From CAYMST01 sp964393115 (GTDB lineage: Bacteria > Bacteroidota > Bacteroidia > Cytophagales > Cyclobacteriaceae), in contig CAYMST010000253.1 of assembly GCA_964393115.1 (NCBI GenBank), positions 1 through 7,060 of the forward strand: a stretch of DNA of 7,060 nt, read 5' to 3'. The position numbers and the translations under genes are program-made. The notes beneath the pieces were generated by a model. That model had not been told where the DNA came from and ran no database searches. It saw only the letters and a list, made by a program, of their open reading frames with translations. Below are positions 1 through 6,698 of this stretch, piece after piece. Positions within the stretch are counted from its first letter, which is position 1, and each line of letters begins with the position of its first letter.

Positions 1-62
1 TAGGCCTGTGTTTTTTGCCTTGAATAAGAAAAAACCAGTTTCGTAAACTAATACGCCTCTAT
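1..62 (-). repeat. Left copy (A) of an inverted intergenic repeat
   Basis: Read on the minus strand, this stretch matches plus-strand bases 1868-1930 at roughly 80% identity by hand alignment (about 47 of 57 columns in the best part). Shared blocks include CGTATT, GTTTACG, a T run, ATTCAAG, an A run and ACAGGCCTA. The match reaches base 1, so this copy is cut by the window edge. Weaker, patchy similarity continues to about base 125. The two copies differ by single-base insertions that would shift any reading frame, which argues for a non-coding DNA or RNA element rather than a shared protein. Its family is unknown to me. Confidence 0.7.
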
Positions 63-120
63 ACACCACAAATGCTATAACCATGTGTTTTTCGAGTGCA
101 TGAAACATGTTTTACCAACT

Positions 121-151
121 GCCCTAAGTTTTCTGAAAGATGACTTAGGGC
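121..151. other. Inverted repeat, 9-bp perfect stem
   Basis: GCCCTAAGT (121-129) is exactly complementary to ACTTAGGGC (143-151), leaving a 13-nt loop. No clear U run follows on either strand; on the plus strand only CTTTGTG follows. It lies about 165 bp past the stop codon of the TlpA-like gene, next to the outer limit of the weak part of repeat copy A. It could be a weak terminator, a structured part of the repeat unit, or a protein-binding site. The sequence does not decide between these. Confidence 0.4.
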
Positions 152-315
152 TTTGTGAGGTAAGCAGAGTCTCTGACTATGGTTGTTAAAAACTGTAGAA
201 TTATAGCGACAAAGACACTGTAATTCATTGCTTATCAATGTACTAACAGCCATTAATCATTGGGTTGCTTTAGGACGGCATTCCAATATCTATGATTTTC
301 ACACTGTTTTCTAGA

Positions 316-1650
316 TCAATTTTTAATCAGTAAATAGCTTTTGATAAAAAGGTCTAAATCTTCACTTCTGGGTAACTGCAAATATTTTCCTTCTGGACTA
401 ATCAATAGTTTAGTCGGATAATGGTAAATGTCAAACGCTTGGATGACACTTCTTCCTACTTCGAGTACTGGAAACGAATACTCATTTTTTACCATAAACT
501 TGTCAAGATTAGTAGATTGAAATGAAAAAGTCATGAAGTCAAGCCTGTCCGCGGCTGACTTGGACCATTTTGTGTAGTACTCCTGAATTTTCGGCATTTC
601 GTATACACAAGGACCGCACCACGTTCCCCAAACATCCAAAAATAGCCACCGGCCGTCTTTCAAGAAGCCACCACCGTTAATGGTGTCTAACAAGGCTAAA
701 CCATCTTTGGAGACTTCTTTACTATTTTCATTAATGAACTCATACCAATACTGCTCAAAAGGTTTTTTTGGATTTGAATTCCAATACTGGTTTCTAAGTA
801 ACTCCATATTTTGGCTGGATGGCACTTCTAATGCAAGAGAGGAGATCTGCTTTAGTGCTTCTTTTTTATTTCCTTCTTTCACTAAATAGTCGTAATAATG
901 GATTTTAAAGCTCTTAATTCTAGAATTGTCGGTGATCAAGATTGCATCCAATGAAAATTGTCTGTGCTCAATGAAGTCTGATTGATCAGGACTGTAGTAT
1001 GCAGCGTTCCGAAGAGACTTCCAGTCTTGTCGTTGATTTGAGGTATACTGCAGATAATAGCTTGCCGCCAAAACATACCGATGCCATGCGCGAGCAGAAG
1101 CCTCGTTGACGGTAGATGGAGAATCGATAAAAGTATATTCTCTAATGCGCTGTATATGTTTGACAAGAAGTTTATTAAAAGTATCGAATCGTATGGCCCT
1201 ACGCCTTGCTAGGTTTTGTAAAATGAGTAGGATATACCTTGAGTTCTTCGAATGGAAACTTGAAGGTTGGGAAAGAAGTTTGTAAATCCCCTTAAATACC
1301 TCTGAACTTTTTTTAGGGTTTTTTAGGCATACGGTCCACCAATAAATTCCTTCAATCATTTCTTTAAGCTCAGGATTATCGTTTTTGTAGAGTCTTGACA
1401 GATAGGCTAACGGGAAAGAAGTCGAATCCTTCTTTATCTGTAATGGAAAAGCCGTGTGAATATTGTACGCTAATAGGGTAGGATCAAGTTCGAAAAGCTT
1501 CAAAGAGCTTTCAACAGCACGATCTAATTGGTCGATTTGCCAAAGGTCAGGTAGTGCTTTCGAGATAGTGAAGGCGTCATTGATTTCTTGAGCTTTGACC
1601 GGACCGGCAAGGCAATAGATAACTAAGGTTAAGACAAAATATTTTTTCAT
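316..1650 (-). CDS. Exported TlpA-like thioredoxin-fold protein with long N-terminal region
   Basis: This 444-residue protein probably acts as a thiol-disulfide oxidoreductase in the periplasm. The start at 1650 gives a good signal peptide: lysines at 2-3, a hydrophobic core, and a likely signal peptidase I site after V-K-A (residue 20). Cys13 is preceded by Tyr, so it is a poor lipobox. Residues about 315-440 form the thioredoxin domain: a hydrophobic strand (WLFLDVWGT), the CxxC site WCGPC at 344-348 (Cys345, Cys348), and a candidate cis-proline in Y-P-T at 411-413. Residues 21 to about 310 are mostly helical-looking, rich in Leu, Lys and Tyr, and match no domain I recognise; TPR-like helices are possible. 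Bacteroidota carry many TlpA relatives with varied N-terminal extensions, used in cytochrome or envelope disulfide chemistry or of unknown role. It stands alone as a minus-strand gene with no operon partner in view. The partner and redox direction cannot be inferred. The thioredoxin assignment is firm; the biological role is not. Confidence 0.9.
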   Translation of the reverse strand: MKKYFVLTLVIYCLAGPVKAQEINDAFTISKALPDLWQIDQLDRAVESSLKLFELDPTLLAYNIHTAFPLQIKKDSTSFPLAYLSRLYKNDNPELKEMIEGIYWWTVCLKNPKKSSEVFKGIYKLLSQPSSFHSKNSRYILLILQNLARRRAIRFDTFNKLLVKHIQRIREYTFIDSPSTVNEASARAWHRYVLAASYYLQYTSNQRQDWKSLRNAAYYSPDQSDFIEHRQFSLDAILITDNSRIKSFKIHYYDYLVKEGNKKEALKQISSLALEVPSSQNMELLRNQYWNSNPKKPFEQYWYEFINENSKEVSKDGLALLDTINGGGFLKDGRWLFLDVWGTWCGPCVYEMPKIQEYYTKWSKSAADRLDFMTFSFQSTNLDKFMVKNEYSFPVLEVGRSVIQAFDIYHYPTKLLISPEGKYLQLPRSEDLDLFIKSYLLIKN

Positions 1651-1698
1651 ATTAGTTGGTTAATAAGAAGGTAAAAATAGATTGAATTACCTATTTGG

Positions 1699-1706
1699 CA
1701 AAGGTA
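1699..1706 (-). promoter_or_regulatory. Candidate -7 promoter box of the TlpA-like gene
   Basis: On the minus strand the box reads TACCTTTG, an exact match to the Bacteroidota consensus TAnnTTTG. It ends about 48 bp before the start codon at 1650, a usual leader length. No clear TTG is present at the expected -33 distance, so support rests on the -7 box and its position. Confidence 0.45.
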
Positions 1707-1800
1707 ACACTCTTTAGACCTGCATGAAATGAGTTGGTAATAGCAAAATCTGACTAAGTTTTTATCCGGTTTAATTTTCTGTGAACTTTTGTTCAGCTTA

Positions 1801-1830
1801 TTGACTGTATAAAGCGTGTTTTTATAGTTG
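1801..1830 (+). promoter_or_regulatory. Candidate promoter of the MATE gene
   Basis: TTG at 1801-1803 is followed after 19 bp by TATAGTTG at 1823-1830, one mismatch from the Bacteroidota pattern TTG-N19-TAnnTTTG. Transcription starting just downstream would give a leader of about 200 nt before the ATG at 2034. The same bases also resemble a classical sigma-70 pair (TTGACT, 16 bp, TATAGT). A further exact TAnnTTTG match, TACTTTTG at 1839-1846, lies close by but lacks a -33 TTG. Confidence 0.4.
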
Positions 1831-1867
1831 AACCGAACTACTTTTGGTACAATACCTTTTGGGCTAA

Positions 1868-1930
1868 ATAAGGTCGTATTGGTTTACGTCAGTGTTTTTT
1901 TCCTCATTCAAGACAAAAAAAACAGGCCTA
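1868..1930 (+). repeat. Right copy (B) of the inverted intergenic repeat
   Basis: This is the plus-strand counterpart of bases 1-62, about 80% identical in the opposite orientation, so the two copies form long inverted repeats around the TlpA-like gene and point outward. Weaker similarity continues upstream to about 1797, through the candidate MATE promoter. Within this copy CAATAC (1850-1855) can pair with GTATTG (1876-1881). The A run and the ACAGGCCTA block lead directly into the alternative hairpins at 1927-1953. Whether that hairpin belongs to the repeat cannot be seen, because copy A is cut at the matching point. Confidence 0.7.
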
Positions 1931-1953
1931 GCAACGCTAGGTTAGCGTTTTTT
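1927..1953 (+). terminator. Alternative hairpins with T run in the MATE leader (attenuator-like)
   Basis: Two perfect hairpins share bases and cannot form together. The first pairs CCTAGC (1927-1932) with GCTAGG (1936-1941) around the loop AAC. The second pairs AACGCTA (1933-1939) with TAGCGTT (1943-1949) around the loop GGT, and its 3' arm runs into six T (1948-1953). That is the form of an intrinsic terminator preceded by an anti-terminator. It sits about 80 bp before the MATE start and about 100 bp after the candidate promoter. It may attenuate the MATE transcript, or end a short RNA. The T run is short and partly inside the stem, so terminator strength is uncertain. Confidence 0.45.
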
Positions 1954-2033
1954 AACGAAGAAGAAGGAAAAAACAGTAGCAAAATACGTGTCGTTATTCA
2001 ACACAAATGGTATGATTCGCTTATCCCGCTGCG

Positions 2034-3428
2034 ATGAAAACATTTCGAAAATTAATGGGCCTACTCAGTGAAGCACTAAGAGGTAAAGAACAGGACTACA
2101 CCGTACTCAGCATAAGAAAAGCTATAGCACTTCTTGCGATACCCATGATTTTGGAGATGTTCATGGAGTCTCTATTTGCCATTGTGGATGTTTTCTTTGT
2201 TGCACAAATTGGAACCGTTGCCGTGGCAACCGTAGGACTCACAGAGTCTGTAATGACCCTGATATATGCTCTTGCTATAGGGTTGAGTATGGGTACTGGG
2301 GCTTTGGTAGCGAGAAGAATAGGTGAAAAGCGCCCAGAAGAGGCAGGAGAAGTGACGGTGCAGTCAATCGCGATAGGTTTAACGTTATCGGTAGCATTGA
2401 GCATCATTGGATATTTCGGGGCCACCTCAATTTTGGAGCTGATGGGAGGTTCGGAGGAGTTGGTGTCTAGCGGCAAGTTATACGCCCAGATTATCTTTCT
2501 GGGGAATTTCGGAGTCCTTTTTCTTTTTCTTCTAAATGGAGCCTTTCGAGGAGCTGGTAATGCTTCTTTGGCGATGCAATCGCTTTGGCTGGCCAATGGA
2601 TTAAATATCATTTTAGATCCCATTTTTATTTTCGGGTTAGGGCCTATTCCCGCTCTGGGACTTGAAGGAGCCGCTATTGCCACTACTACGGGACGAACGA
2701 TAGGTGTGTTGTTTCAGTTTTTTTCGTTAGCGGTTGGAAAAAGTGCTTTAGTATTTCTCAAGAAACACTTTGTCGTTAACCTGAAAAAAATGGTTGGTCT
2801 CATTAAGATTTCATTGGGAGGGATCGGTCAGTTCTTAATTGAGTCAGCGAGTTGGATCTTTTTGGTAAAGATAGTGGCCTTGTTTGGTGATGATACCTTA
2901 GCGGCTTATACGTTTGCTGTGCGCATTATTATTTTCACCATATTACCCGCTTGGGGGTTGAGTAACGCGTCATCTACATTAGTAGGGCAGAACTTAGGTG
3001 CCGGTAAGCCGGATCGAGCGGAGCGCTCGGTATTTGAGTGTGGAAAGTTTGTGACGATTTTTTTATTCGTTGTAGCTGTAGTAATGGCTGCTTTTGGAAA
3101 GGATGTTCTCATGTTCTTCACCACTGAAATGGAGGTAGTAGAAACGAGTTTCCAAGGTTTGCTTATCATCGCTTTAGGATATCTGTTTTTTGGCTATGGC
3201 ATGGTATTTTCTCAGGCTTTCAATGGAGCAGGAGACACCAAGACGCCTCTTTTGGTAAATGTTATTTGTTTTTGGATCATTAAAATTCCGTTGGCCTATT
3301 TGCTGGCAGTTCCTATGGAGTTGGGGCTTAACGGTGTATTCGCTGCCGTTTCAATATGCTATACTCTTCACGCGTTTATCTTTTTGGTCTTGTTTAAAAG
3401 AGGGGGCTGGAAGAGGGTATCTATTTAA
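2034..3428 (+). CDS. MATE-family multidrug/cation antiporter
   Basis: This 464-residue inner-membrane protein is the usual length for the MATE (multi antimicrobial extrusion) family, which exports cationic drugs, dyes or metabolites in exchange for Na+ or H+. About 12 hydrophobic segments fall in two homologous halves, roughly residues 31-230 and 255-455, after a short polar N-terminus. Family-typical stretches are visible: NGAFRGAGNASLAM (168-181), LDPIFIFGLG (194-203) and GAAIATTTGR (212-221) in the first half; SSTLVGQNLGAGKPDRAERS (313-332) and FNGAGDTKTP (396-405) in the second. Acidic residues inside membrane segments include Glu41, Asp52 and Asp195, candidates for ion coupling. The ATG at 2034 lacks a Shine-Dalgarno sequence, as is common in Bacteroidota, but begins a normal MATE N-terminus. 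The gene has a long structured leader with an attenuator-like hairpin pair and ends before a strong hairpin at 3440. Substrate and coupling ion cannot be read from sequence, so no NorM or DinF name is given. Confidence 0.93.
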   Translation: MKTFRKLMGLLSEALRGKEQDYTVLSIRKAIALLAIPMILEMFMESLFAIVDVFFVAQIGTVAVATVGLTESVMTLIYALAIGLSMGTGALVARRIGEKRPEEAGEVTVQSIAIGLTLSVALSIIGYFGATSILELMGGSEELVSSGKLYAQIIFLGNFGVLFLFLLNGAFRGAGNASLAMQSLWLANGLNIILDPIFIFGLGPIPALGLEGAAIATTTGRTIGVLFQFFSLAVGKSALVFLKKHFVVNLKKMVGLIKISLGGIGQFLIESASWIFLVKIVALFGDDTLAAYTFAVRIIIFTILPAWGLSNASSTLVGQNLGAGKPDRAERSVFECGKFVTIFLFVVAVVMAAFGKDVLMFFTTEMEVVETSFQGLLIIALGYLFFGYGMVFSQAFNGAGDTKTPLLVNVICFWIIKIPLAYLLAVPMELGLNGVFAAVSICYTLHAFIFLVLFKRGGWKRVSI

Positions 3429-3439
3429 AGGAATGAAAG

Positions 3440-3473
3440 TTTCAAGACCGCAGAAACCTCTGCGGTCTTGAAA
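3440..3473. terminator. Perfect 15-bp hairpin between convergent genes
   Basis: Bases 3440-3454 pair without mismatch with 3459-3473 around the 4-nt loop AACC. The G+C-rich centre (GACCGCAGA / TCTGCGGTC) is flanked by TTTCAA and TTGAAA. It lies 11 bp after the MATE stop and 9 bp before the stop of the convergent large gene, so it is placed to serve both as a bidirectional terminator. Beyond the TTTC/GAAA ends there is no U run in either direction, which is unusual for an intrinsic terminator. It could instead be a dispersed palindromic element settled between convergent genes. Confidence 0.75.
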
Positions 3474-3482
3474 TCACCATGC

Positions 3483-6400
3483 CTATTTCAGCATTATCTT
3501 TTTAATCGCGTACTGTTTATCAAAGATTAGATAATACATCCCTGATGTAAGATGACCAATATCTTTTTCAGACTTTCCTGTCGAAACATTTAGATGCGCT
3601 AAGGTTCTACCCGTTGCATCGATGACTTTTATGACATCGTCAACCGGGGAATTAATGGTGACTACTCCGGCAGTGAGTGATGGATACACACGCAAGGTGT
3701 TTTGACTGACATTAGAAAACCTCAAATTCCCTTGAACCTGATGAATCAGTACATAACTGATTTTGGCATTTACCGCACCGGGACCAGGTTGAATCGTGAT
3801 GCGTCCGTCCGAGACAGTGATCAAGGTTTGGTATACGTCCGTCTTGTCTTGACCATCGGGATCTAAGAGAAGGGTACCTTCCACATCTAATGTATTGATT
3901 TGGTCTTTGTAGGACGGGTCTATGCAGCCTATTTCAAGTTCATAGGTGCCATTTTCGACTTTGATTTCCCAAACTTTGTTTTCATCTTTTTGGAGGTGTG
4001 TTAAGGTTTTCGCCTCTAGCGATGCGTTACCGTTACGTTCTCTAAAGTCAAGGTTTGGTGCACCGAGCCATCCGTATTCCAATCCATTCGTTCTGAGACC
4101 AAATTCTTCTCCAATATCAGCAACAAACCCACTAGGTGTCTCAGAACCCGGAGGCTGGAAGTTGATATGAATAGACTCTTCTATAGGGTTAACATCAGTT
4201 GGAAGGTCCTTGTATGTAGCCGAAACCTCTATATTTTGTTCGGGTATAACCAATGTGGTTTGAGCTAACGTGGCATCAACGATCACACCCACATCACCAA
4301 TCCATCGGTCAAAGGTCTGTCCAACAGGAGCCGGGTCCGCGTTTATCATAACTGAGGTCTCCGCGAAATAGGTTCCATCTCCGGATCCTGCATTTACTGT
4401 TAGTGCGTATTGTACAGCGTCTGTAGCAGATATGTTGATATAGCTAATTTTCGCATTCGAAGCATTTGGTCCAGGTTGAAGCGTAAGTTTTCCGTCGTCC
4501 ACGGCAATAGTTGTGGTGTATATATCACTATTGTCTTGGCCATCCGTATCGGGAAGTAGTGTTTGCTCCACAAGGATGTTATTTACTTGATCAGAGAAAG
4601 AAGGATCGACGCAGCCGATCTCAAGGTTATAGGATCCATTGGGTAGCGCAATTTCCCAAATCCTGTTCTGGTTTTTTTGGAGATGGTTTAGGGTCGTGGT
4701 TTTTGCGTCATTTTGAGTATTTCGGTCTCTGGTATTGGTGTTTGCCCCGTTTAACCAACCGTAACTATATCCATTGGTTTGCACACCATATGGGTTACCT
4801 GTATCTGCTATATAATTCTGTGGAATAGGTGAAGAAGCAGGTTGAAAATTGATATTGACAGTGGTGAAATCAGGTTCTTCTCCAGGGTCTGAGTTGTCAG
4901 GGGAGGCTTTATAGGTTGCGGTTAGGGAAATACCAAAGGATGGCATAGTTACCGTCGTGAAGGGTGAACTAATGTCATCCACGAAATTGATATCACCAGT
5001 CCATGTATCAAATACCTGATTGCTTGGAGGAGCATCTGCGCTGATAACTACCGTCTCTCCTGCTTCATACTGACCGCTTCCAGTTCCAGAATTGACAGAA
5101 AGCGTAACAGGGGTAGGATCACCAGGATCATCACCAAAGTCTCCAATGGCAATTGCCCAATCTGAAATATATGGTAGTGTAATCGTTTGATCCGCTGGAG
5201 AAATATTTCCTAGACTCAGCTCCGCATAAACCCCTTTAGCATCTACGGCTATGATATTTTGAACACCGTTTAAACCCGATAGATCCACTGTCATACTTGA
5301 CGTGTTTTCTTTAAAGAGTAGGAATTTATCATTAGTCGGTGTTTTCAAAATTCTCGTCTGGTCAGTGGCCAAAATATTAGCTTCGACAAGGGATACTAAA
5401 AACCGATAATTAGATTTGGTAAACCAAAAACGGCTATAGGTCTTTAGCTCGTCTTTATTGTCATAAACAAGGGAAAAGGCGGTTCCTTGTGAGGTGTTGC
5501 TAAGGTTTCCCCAAATACCAGCGATTCCGCCAGCCATAGTCAATTCCCACATTAGCGTTCGGGTAATATCAAATGTTAGATTTTTTGGTCTAGGCCCTAC
5601 CTGCACACGAAACCTGTCCTCTGAGAAACTAGGCTTTCCGGGACGATCCGCCATCGTGGTTAACCAGTCTTCGAAATCGAATACGTTATGGTGTTGTTCA
5701 TAAGCGGTATAGTCCATGTTTTCGGATAATTGAGAGCGTTGCAGTGAATTCTTACGTCCTCTGGCTCCAAGGAAGTGAAACCAGCCCATTTTATCCTGCA
5801 TAAATGTTCGCCAGGTTTCCAACATTTCAGCGTTTGTCCATTCGAATAGGTCAAAACCATACCCCATAGACCAACCGGGCAAGGCAGCGAGTCGAGCTGC
5901 GATGTAGCGCATTAGCCTTTGGTCCGCAACGCCATTTGGTGTAAGACCATCGGTGAATGGCGAATTGAAATTTTGATTTCTAGAAGCATCACCCCAAGAC
6001 CAGATATGGACACCTCCTCCGGCTTGATAGGTTTTACGAATGAGCAATTCTAGTGCCTCGAAAGTACGAGGGTCTGGTGTGATGTTTTCATTATTAAGAT
6101 AGCGGTAATCTCTATCACTGAACCGGTTGCTCGAGGCGTTATAAACAAACCAGCGAGTAGATAAATTTGGCAGGTGAAATCCTGAAAAACCGTGCTCGAC
6201 GATAAACTCTTGAATATCTTGGTCCACTTTCTGTGGATTGTCAAAATAAGCCTCGGGACTTGGCTCATACATCAAGTAGTTCGGCACTATAGCTCTACCT
6301 GTTCCTCCCCATCCCCATTTATCACCAGAAAGCCTTACCAGAAAACCATTTTCCGAGCTGGTCTCACTGGTGACGTCGATCGTTCCTGTATGACCGTTGA

Positions 6401-6698
6401 GGTCAGGGTCGCTAGAGGAAGTAGTGAATTGCCAGCTTCCCAATAGAGAACCATTAAATCGAAACTTCCAAGTGTCATTCAAGTCATAAAACATCTCAGT
6501 AGAGGTTTCGAATCCCGATGAGTGAGTGTAGGTTACAGTAGCCATGAGATCATATGGAATACCGCTCCAAGATGAATTTTGCAATTGCCATTCGGCCATT
6601 TCCCAATGACCAATTTCCTGCGGACCAAAATTGACCGCTTTAGATGTAAAGGTGGCTATGAGCATCACCCAAAGGACTGATGTAATACGATTAAGCAT
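3483..6698 (-). CDS. Secreted multidomain putative glycoside hydrolase with DUF5060, carbohydrate-binding modules and T9SS tail
   Basis: This 1071-residue protein probably binds and cleaves a polysaccharide outside the cell. I chose the ATG at 6698 because it begins a signal peptide (positive N-terminus, hydrophobic core, likely cleavage after S-K-A at 21); an in-frame GTG at 6752 would add 18 polar residues in front. Domains in order: DUF5060-like beta-sandwich (about 28-110); (beta/alpha)-barrel-like catalytic region (about 130-405) resembling clan GH-A / DUF4038-type enzymes, with candidate catalytic Glu286 (in DLFEWTN) and Glu360 (in KPSFSED); beta domain closing the catalytic part (about 420-520); InlB-B-type repeat (531-596); malectin-like module (613-757); second InlB-B-type repeat (764-830); second malectin-like module (842-985); type IX secretion sorting domain (about 1001-1071), with YPS near its start and a Lys-rich end. 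DUF5060 often precedes enzymes acting on marine polysaccharides, so an algal substrate is plausible but inferred. No other polysaccharide-utilisation genes lie in the window. The catalytic residues are assigned by pattern, not alignment. Confidence 0.88.
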   Translation of the reverse strand: MLNRITSVLWVMLIATFTSKAVNFGPQEIGHWEMAEWQLQNSSWSGIPYDLMATVTYTHSSGFETSTEMFYDLNDTWKFRFNGSLLGSWQFTTSSSDPDLNGHTGTIDVTSETSSENGFLVRLSGDKWGWGGTGRAIVPNYLMYEPSPEAYFDNPQKVDQDIQEFIVEHGFSGFHLPNLSTRWFVYNASSNRFSDRDYRYLNNENITPDPRTFEALELLIRKTYQAGGGVHIWSWGDASRNQNFNSPFTDGLTPNGVADQRLMRYIAARLAALPGWSMGYGFDLFEWTNAEMLETWRTFMQDKMGWFHFLGARGRKNSLQRSQLSENMDYTAYEQHHNVFDFEDWLTTMADRPGKPSFSEDRFRVQVGPRPKNLTFDITRTLMWELTMAGGIAGIWGNLSNTSQGTAFSLVYDNKDELKTYSRFWFTKSNYRFLVSLVEANILATDQTRILKTPTNDKFLLFKENTSSMTVDLSGLNGVQNIIAVDAKGVYAELSLGNISPADQTITLPYISDWAIAIGDFGDDPGDPTPVTLSVNSGTGSGQYEAGETVVISADAPPSNQVFDTWTGDINFVDDISSPFTTVTMPSFGISLTATYKASPDNSDPGEEPDFTTVNINFQPASSPIPQNYIADTGNPYGVQTNGYSYGWLNGANTNTRDRNTQNDAKTTTLNHLQKNQNRIWEIALPNGSYNLEIGCVDPSFSDQVNNILVEQTLLPDTDGQDNSDIYTTTIAVDDGKLTLQPGPNASNAKISYINISATDAVQYALTVNAGSGDGTYFAETSVMINADPAPVGQTFDRWIGDVGVIVDATLAQTTLVIPEQNIEVSATYKDLPTDVNPIEESIHINFQPPGSETPSGFVADIGEEFGLRTNGLEYGWLGAPNLDFRERNGNASLEAKTLTHLQKDENKVWEIKVENGTYELEIGCIDPSYKDQINTLDVEGTLLLDPDGQDKTDVYQTLITVSDGRITIQPGPGAVNAKISYVLIHQVQGNLRFSNVSQNTLRVYPSLTAGVVTINSPVDDVIKVIDATGRTLAHLNVSTGKSEKDIGHLTSGMYYLIFDKQYAIKKIMLK
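3741..4409 (-). repeat. Second InlB-B plus malectin-like unit (protein-level tandem repeat)
   Basis: This encodes residues 764-986 of the large secreted protein, the second of two tandem units of about 225 residues. Each unit has a short InlB-B-type repeat (here LTVNAGSGDGTY to SATYK) then a malectin-like beta-sandwich (INFQPPGSETPSGFVAD, YGW, RERN, HLQKDENKVWEI, NGTYELEIGCIDPSY, QPGPGAVNAKISYV). It matches the first unit block by block, with many substitutions, so the duplication is old. These modules usually serve as stalks and carbohydrate binders. Confidence 0.8.
4428..5108 (-). repeat. First InlB-B plus malectin-like unit (protein-level tandem repeat)
   Basis: This encodes residues 531-757 of the large secreted protein. 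It starts LSVNSGTGSGQY, ends its InlB-B part with LTATYK, and continues with INFQPASSPIPQNYIAD, YGW, RDRN, HLQKNQNRIWEI, NGSYNLEIGCVDPSF and QPGPNASNAKISYI. An acidic, Pro/Gly-rich linker of about 15 residues (600-612, DPGEEPD) separates its two parts, longer than in the second unit. Aromatic residues around the YGW motif are candidates for sugar contact. Confidence 0.8.

Larger units (their letters stand above)
1..315. other. Non-coding stretch downstream of the TlpA-like gene
   Basis: I see no convincing gene here. The stretch follows the stop codon of the minus-strand thioredoxin-like gene and runs to the window edge. It contains the left copy of the inverted non-coding repeat (clear core 1-62, weaker similarity to about 125) and a 9-bp stem inverted repeat (121-151). 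The open frame of about 64 codons at 59-253 (minus) has no recognisable protein features. A frame starting at base 108 (minus) stays open to the window edge, so the first codons of a leftward gene cannot be formally excluded. Confidence 0.55.
1651..2033. other. Divergent intergenic region with promoters and structured leader
   Basis: This 383-bp region lies between the start of the minus-strand TlpA-like gene and the start of the plus-strand MATE gene. It holds a TACCTTTG box facing left, a TTG-N19-TATAGTTG promoter candidate facing right, the right copy of the inverted repeat, and a pair of alternative hairpins ending in a T run. A plus-strand frame spans about 1828-2037, starting with TTG and overlapping the MATE start by ATGA. 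I judge it non-coding because the same DNA in repeat copy A carries frame-shifting indels. Confidence 0.6.

Noticed and set aside
1..108. Minus-strand frame of 36 codons open to the window edge
   Set aside because: It could be the start of a gene to the left, but it lies in repeat copy A, does not keep frame with copy B, and has no clear start signals. Not callable without more sequence.
59..253. Minus-strand frame of 64 codons
   Set aside because: There is no similarity I recognise, it is rich in Cys/His/Ser without pattern, and it covers the 121-151 inverted repeat. It is probably chance.
1828..2037. Plus-strand frame of 69 codons overlapping the MATE start by ATGA
   Set aside because: It begins with TTG, has no ribosome binding site or recognisable domain, and overlaps the repeat whose other copy has frame-shifting indels. 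The ATGA overlap alone is weak support for a leader peptide.
2096..2683. Antisense frame of 195 codons inside the MATE gene
   Set aside because: It is a shadow of the hydrophobic coding strand: rich in Pro, Ser, Lys and Ile with no domain, while the sense strand is a clear MATE protein.
4511..4828. Plus-strand frame of 105 codons inside the large enzyme gene
   Set aside because: It is an antisense shadow of the malectin-like module, with no start signals or recognisable domain.
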